A stretch of 8,955 nucleotides of DNA, from positions 1 to 8,955 of the forward strand of contig JAIFNK010000234.1 in NCBI GenBank assembly GCA_020047775.1, in the 5' to 3' direction. The stretch comes from Akkermansia sp. (GTDB lineage: Bacteria > Verrucomicrobiota > Verrucomicrobiia > Verrucomicrobiales > Akkermansiaceae). The translations under genes were made by a program, and so were the position numbers. The notes under the pieces were generated by a model. It was not told where the DNA came from. It did not search any database and saw only the letters and a program-made list of their open reading frames with translations. This document shows positions 6,047-8,955 of the stretch, piece after piece. Position 1 is the first letter of the stretch; the number at the start of each line of letters is the position of its first letter.

Positions 6047-8026
6047 TCAGGCGACTGCTTTTTTCGGCAGAACCTGTGGATGCGATTTTTTCGGCAAACA
6101 GAGCATGGCTTCGGAGATCAGGAAAAACAGAACGGCGATGAGAAACGCCCGCCAGACGTCCCGCGAGAGCGATGGATCGTTCGCTTGGCCGGCTTGGTCG
6201 AGCAGGGTGTATTTGGTTCCCTCGAGCGCTTGGTCAAGCTGTTCGCGGGCGATGATTTCCGGATTGTCCTCCTGGGCGGGGCGGTTGACGGCAAGCAGCC
6301 GCTCGCCGAGGCGGAAGATGCCGGCTTCGTAGGCGGCGTTGGCGGGATCGGGGCTGCCGTAGTCGTCGATGCGGGTGCGGGTCTCGCCTGGCAGCGGTTG
6401 GGCGATTTCCGTGCCGACGGTGGTGAGGTAGGAGGCATCGAAGCGGCCGGCCCCGGCGGAGATGGTCCGCTGGACGGTGGGCAGCAGGACGTCGGCATCG
6501 CCCAAGTTCGACCAGGTGTAATCCGGCAGCGAGCCGACAAACCACGCGGTGCCCTGATCGACGATGTGGCGGGTGATGAACGGTTCGCCATCCTCCCAGC
6601 GGGCCAGCGGCGTGGCGTCGCCTAACGGGATCTGGCGGCGGATGGCCCTGAGCCGCTCGGCGGGAATGGGTGTGCCATCGAGGCCGTCGCGGAGTGGTCC
6701 GTCGCTGTGGTTCCAGTCCTTGAGGATGAAAAACTTCCCGGCTGGGGCTTCCGAAGGATTCGCCCATTTCAGATCCAGGAACGCGGCGTCCGAGGTGATG
6801 GCGGGAGGGAAGAAGATGACCTGGCCGCCGGAGGTTAGGAAGCGGTTGATCATTTCGTCAGTAGGGCCGGAGGGGAGTGGTGCGGCCCAAAGAATGGCGG
6901 CCAGGTCGCCGGTGTTGATCGAGGCGGCGTTCGCGGGATCGATGCGCTCGACCGTTTGATTTTCAAATCCGGGAGGTGCCGCGGCCAGGGCGAGATAGTC
7001 CGCCGCTTCGCCAGCGGGTGCCAAGACGACGGACTTGATCGGGCGGGCCGGCCCGTAGGCGAAGAACGTGGAGTTGTCGCGCGAATTTCCATCCGCCGGG
7101 ATCGAGAGCCAGCCGGATCCGGTGGCACTGCCGGTGGGAAGAGAGATCCGTTTTTGGAAGCGGAACGACTGGCCGGGAAGTGTCAGGTTTTCCGTGGTGC
7201 GGGTGCCATTGAGGTTGGTGGTGAGAGGCAGCGTGGCGGTGCCCCGCGCTTCGGCGGCGCGCAGGATTTCAATATCCAACAGCATTTCATCGCCGGACCG
7301 GCGGGAGCCGAGCAGGCGGATCGCTGTGTTAGGCGCGGACTGGCCGGTGAGGGATAGCACGCGGATGGCGGGATTTTGCGGCAGCGCGGCAAGGCTTGCG
7401 CGGGCGGCGGCCCAGCGTTCGTCCTCGGGATGCCAGTTGGACGCCTGCAAGTCGGAGGCGAGCCAGACCTCTGAGCGACCGCTGGTGTCGGCGAGGAATT
7501 CGGCCGCACGCGAGAGCAGGGTGGGGAAGTCGGCGGCGGTGTCGGTGGGGGCCGTGGACGATAGATCTGCGAGGGTGTCGGGCGATGGGATTTCCTGGGG
7601 ATTTCCGCTGGCACTGTCGATGAGCACGAGACGGGAGGCCCCGAGGCTGGTCATGGCGTCCCGGACCTTTTCAAGGACGATCTGGCGGCGCGGGTTCAGA
7701 CCGTCGCCGGGTTTCGATTCCATCGAAGCCGAGCGGTCCAGCAGGAGGACGACCGTGTCGATGGAGCCGCCGCCCCAGCCGATGAGGCCGGAAACGATGG
7801 GCCGGGCGGCAGCGAAGGCGAGCGCGGCGATGGCGAGCGCACGGCACGTTAGAATGAGGATGTGGCGCAGCTTTTTCTTGCCCCGGGATTCGCGGGTCGC
7901 CTTGAGCAGGAATTGCATCGCCGCCCACTGGATCGTCTTGTGGCGGCGCTTGTTGATCAGATGGATCACGATGGGAACCGCCGCCGCAAGCAGGCCCCAG
8001 AGCAATAATGGATTAAGAAAAAGCAT
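6047..8026 (-). CDS. BatA-like membrane protein with von Willebrand factor A domain
   Basis: A 659-residue protein opening with the typical BatA N-terminal domain: a first transmembrane helix in FLNPLLLWGLLAAAVPIVIHL, the basic RRHKTIQWAAMQFL loop, a KKLRH motif and a second helix at about 55-75 ending in AARP. A vWA domain follows with an intact MIDAS motif, D97-x-S99-x-S101 (LLDRSASM), and a VWLASDLQ strand in the position of the usual SDG. The middle, about 250-560, is beta-rich and includes a GATase-like stretch around LAAILWAAPLPSGPTDEMINRFL. A C-terminal membrane helix (about 625-644) precedes a short basic tail. The family works with MoxR AAA+ ATPases and DUF58 proteins in envelope-related assembly or stress tolerance; the substrate is unknown. 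The start ATG at 8026 places the first helix at the very N-terminus. It is the first gene after the toxin gene (87-bp gap) and lies 48 bp upstream of the next vWA gene, probably in one operon with it. Confidence 0.92.
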   Translation of the reverse strand: MLFLNPLLLWGLLAAAVPIVIHLINKRRHKTIQWAAMQFLLKATRESRGKKKLRHILILTCRALAIAALAFAAARPIVSGLIGWGGGSIDTVVLLLDRSASMESKPGDGLNPRRQIVLEKVRDAMTSLGASRLVLIDSASGNPQEIPSPDTLADLSSTAPTDTAADFPTLLSRAAEFLADTSGRSEVWLASDLQASNWHPEDERWAAARASLAALPQNPAIRVLSLTGQSAPNTAIRLLGSRRSGDEMLLDIEILRAAEARGTATLPLTTNLNGTRTTENLTLPGQSFRFQKRISLPTGSATGSGWLSIPADGNSRDNSTFFAYGPARPIKSVVLAPAGEAADYLALAAAPPGFENQTVERIDPANAASINTGDLAAILWAAPLPSGPTDEMINRFLTSGGQVIFFPPAITSDAAFLDLKWANPSEAPAGKFFILKDWNHSDGPLRDGLDGTPIPAERLRAIRRQIPLGDATPLARWEDGEPFITRHIVDQGTAWFVGSLPDYTWSNLGDADVLLPTVQRTISAGAGRFDASYLTTVGTEIAQPLPGETRTRIDDYGSPDPANAAYEAGIFRLGERLLAVNRPAQEDNPEIIAREQLDQALEGTKYTLLDQAGQANDPSLSRDVWRAFLIAVLFFLISEAMLCLPKKSHPQVLPKKAVA

Positions 8027-8113
8027 GGGAGATTGAATCTACCGCGAGGATGTGGATGTCGCAAAGGGCGACGACCGGGATGCCAGTTGGTTGGGTCTCA
8101 ATGGAAGTGGCTG

Positions 8114-8428
8114 TTAAGGGAAAGTTTCTTCGCCGACGTGTCGGGAAAAATCTCTGGACTCGTGGAGGATGCGGGCGATTTCAACGCAATCCCCAGTCAC
8201 CCGGTAAAAGATCAGGTGTTTAGCGATTTTGTAGGCTCGGCAACCGTCGGCCAGATCGTTTCTGGCTTTACCGCCGGGGAGGACGGGGTTGTTCACGATT
8301 TGGATTCGCGCCAAGTTAAGGAGTTGGAAGTAAGCGGTTCCTTGTTCCAGCCCCCAGGTTTTGATGGTGTAGCGAAGGATTTCGGCGAGGTCACGCTCTG
8401 CGAACTTTGATAGGCGGTAGCTGCCCAC
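8114..8428 (-). CDS. ParE/RelE-family toxin of a type II toxin-antitoxin pair
   Basis: A 104-residue protein of the RelE/ParE toxin superfamily, closest by eye to the ParE branch. It has an N-terminal YRLSKFAERDLAEILRYT helix-forming segment, a second helix TWGLEQGTAYFQLL, then the family's beta-sheet with GCRAYKIAKHLIFYRV, and a C-terminal VEIARILHESRDF. ParE proteins poison DNA gyrase while RelE proteins cut mRNA; the text favours ParE, but the sequence alone cannot decide the target. The start is GTG at 8428, 4 bp after the antitoxin stop, the usual coupled arrangement. The antitoxin precedes it. The pair is visibly less GC-rich than the genes around it, which suggests acquisition by transfer. 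All domain parts are present, so it looks intact. Confidence 0.88.
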   Translation of the reverse strand: MGSYRLSKFAERDLAEILRYTIKTWGLEQGTAYFQLLNLARIQIVNNPVLPGGKARNDLADGCRAYKIAKHLIFYRVTGDCVEIARILHESRDFSRHVGEETFP

Positions 8429-8432
8429 GGCG

Positions 8433-8702
8433 TCAGTTTTGTTTGAATTCCGACATCACTTCCGCGGCGATTTGTTCGAAGGTTTTGTCCGAAAATTCGC
8501 CATGGACCAAAGCATCGAAGCCTGTCTGGACCTCGCGTTTCAGATGCTCGAATTTCAGTTCCATCAATGAATCGTAGTCCTCTTTGGAGGTGATTACGAA
8601 GGCCGGGCGACCGTGTTTCGTAATGGAAACGGGGCCGGTACGGGCGCTGTCGAGGACTTGGCCGAGCTGCTGTTTCGCGGTGTTGGCGGTGATTGTTTTC
8701 AT
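8433..8702 (-). CDS. Phd/YefM-family antitoxin
   Basis: An 89-residue antitoxin of the Phd/YefM family. The N-terminal DNA-binding half has the typical order: ITANTAKQQLGQVLDSART, then GPVSITKHGRPAFVITSKEDYDSL. The charged C-terminal half (about 48-89, ending in EFKQN) would be the disordered segment that wraps the toxin. Such proteins bind an operator in their own promoter and, together with the toxin, repress the pair. The ATG at 8702 gives the expected start; a candidate promoter lies just upstream. The pair lies between a DUF58 gene, whose stop is 45 bp upstream, and its usual BatA-like partner, so this promoter may also feed the vWA genes downstream. Confidence 0.9.
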   Translation of the reverse strand: MKTITANTAKQQLGQVLDSARTGPVSITKHGRPAFVITSKEDYDSLMELKFEHLKREVQTGFDALVHGEFSDKTFEQIAAEVMSEFKQN

Positions 8703-8717
8703 GGCATCAGTTGATCC

Positions 8718-8745
8718 AAAATAGATGAGACGGACGTAATGGCAA
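8718..8745 (-). promoter_or_regulatory. candidate sigma-70-type promoter for the toxin-antitoxin pair
   Basis: On the minus strand TTGCCA (8740-8745) and TATTTT (8718-8723) are separated by 16 bp. The -35-like box has one mismatch to TTGACA and the -10-like box two to TATAAT. The stretch is AT-rich against its surroundings and places transcription start within about 10 bp of the antitoxin ATG. Autoregulated Phd/YefM promoters often overlap the gene start, but I see no convincing palindromic operator. The call rests on box similarity and position only. Confidence 0.3.
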
Positions 8746-8747
8746 GA

Positions 8748-8955
8748 TCAGTGTTTGGACTTGGGCAGCCGGGCGGTGAGGAATTCGCGCAGCAGCGGTT
8801 CCAGCGGCGTGTCGGTGGTGACGAGCTGATAGTCGGCGGAGGCGTCGTGGCATTTGGCGCGGACGGCGGTGAGGAAATCGCGGAGCGCGGATTTGTATTC
8901 GTCGGCGATGAGGTTGGGCTCGGCGACGATGGAGGTGCCGTCCTCGAGATCGACA
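8748..8955 (-). CDS. C-terminal end of a DUF58 domain-containing protein (5' part outside window)
   Basis: The last 68 residues and stop codon of a gene entering from the right edge. The text reads VDLEDGTSIVAEP, then IADEYKSALRDFLTAVRAKC, then SADYQLVTTDTPLEPLLREFL and ends LPKSKH. This is the C-terminal pattern of DUF58 proteins, which are related to vWA domains: the D-L-E-D/T-G loop, a helix of regularly spaced Arg and Leu, then a Y-x-L-V-x-T-D-x-P-L segment ending in a short Leu/Arg helix. DUF58 proteins are encoded next to MoxR ATPases and BatA-like proteins, exactly the context here. A full-length member would have roughly 290-300 residues. It is read on the same strand as the BatA-like gene, but the toxin-antitoxin pair now separates them. 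Confidence 0.8.
   Translation of the reverse strand, partial: VDLEDGTSIVAEPNLIADEYKSALRDFLTAVRAKCHDASADYQLVTTDTPLEPLLREFLTARLPKSKH

Noticed and set aside
7068..8036. Open frame of 322 codons on the plus strand
   Set aside because: It is antisense to the BatA-like gene, is very rich in Arg/Ser/Ala and shows no domain.
1..8955. Apparent frequent CTAAC/GTTAG pentamers across the window
   Set aside because: A hand count of about 13 on both orientations is close to what base composition predicts.
1..8955. CRISPR arrays, tRNA or rRNA genes, integrases or transposases
   Set aside because: None seen: no regularly spaced repeats, no cloverleaf-like conserved arms and no recombinase motifs on either strand.

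Overview
The window is GC-rich and nearly all of its coding capacity is on the minus strand, so it reads right to left. No gene has a clear Shine-Dalgarno sequence, and TTG and GTG starts occur. The gene families point to the Planctomycetota-Verrucomicrobiota-Chlamydiota group, most likely a Verrucomicrobium of the Luteolibacter/Haloferula kind. These families are DUF58 plus BatA-like and vWA/glutamine-amidotransferase-like membrane proteins, a membrane-anchored EEP hydrolase, a PHP-type PolX and a phytanoyl-CoA-dioxygenase relative. The lineage is inferred from family content and style, not from a marker gene.

Right part (8955 to 3794): the end of a DUF58 gene is followed by two large membrane-anchored von Willebrand factor A proteins, a BatA-like protein of 659 aa and a 734-aa vWA/GATase-like protein. 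With an upstream MoxR ATPase, not in view, this is the usual MoxR-DUF58-vWA cell-envelope cluster. A compact, visibly less GC-rich Phd/YefM-ParE toxin-antitoxin pair sits between the DUF58 gene and the BatA-like gene. A perfect 10-bp hairpin fills the short gap between the two vWA genes, just upstream of a TTG start.

Middle (3793 to 2151): directly after the stop codon of the 734-aa gene comes the decapitated C-terminal end of a phytanoyl-CoA-dioxygenase-like gene. It has no start and no N-terminal metal-binding half. Next are ybaB/ebfC, encoding a nucleoid-associated protein, and a three-TM-segment endonuclease/exonuclease/phosphatase protein.

Left part (2150 to 1): a 124-codon chimera joins the first ~45 codons of an RND efflux pump to the C-terminal domain of an RND membrane-fusion protein. 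It then runs into a hairpin-rich, possibly repeated segment. It looks like the scar of a collapsed efflux operon. After it comes polX, cut by the window edge about 30 codons before its expected end.

I see no new multi-gene system. What stands out is genome decay and rearrangement: two gene remnants, a TA module inside a conserved cluster, and two palindromic intergenic elements.
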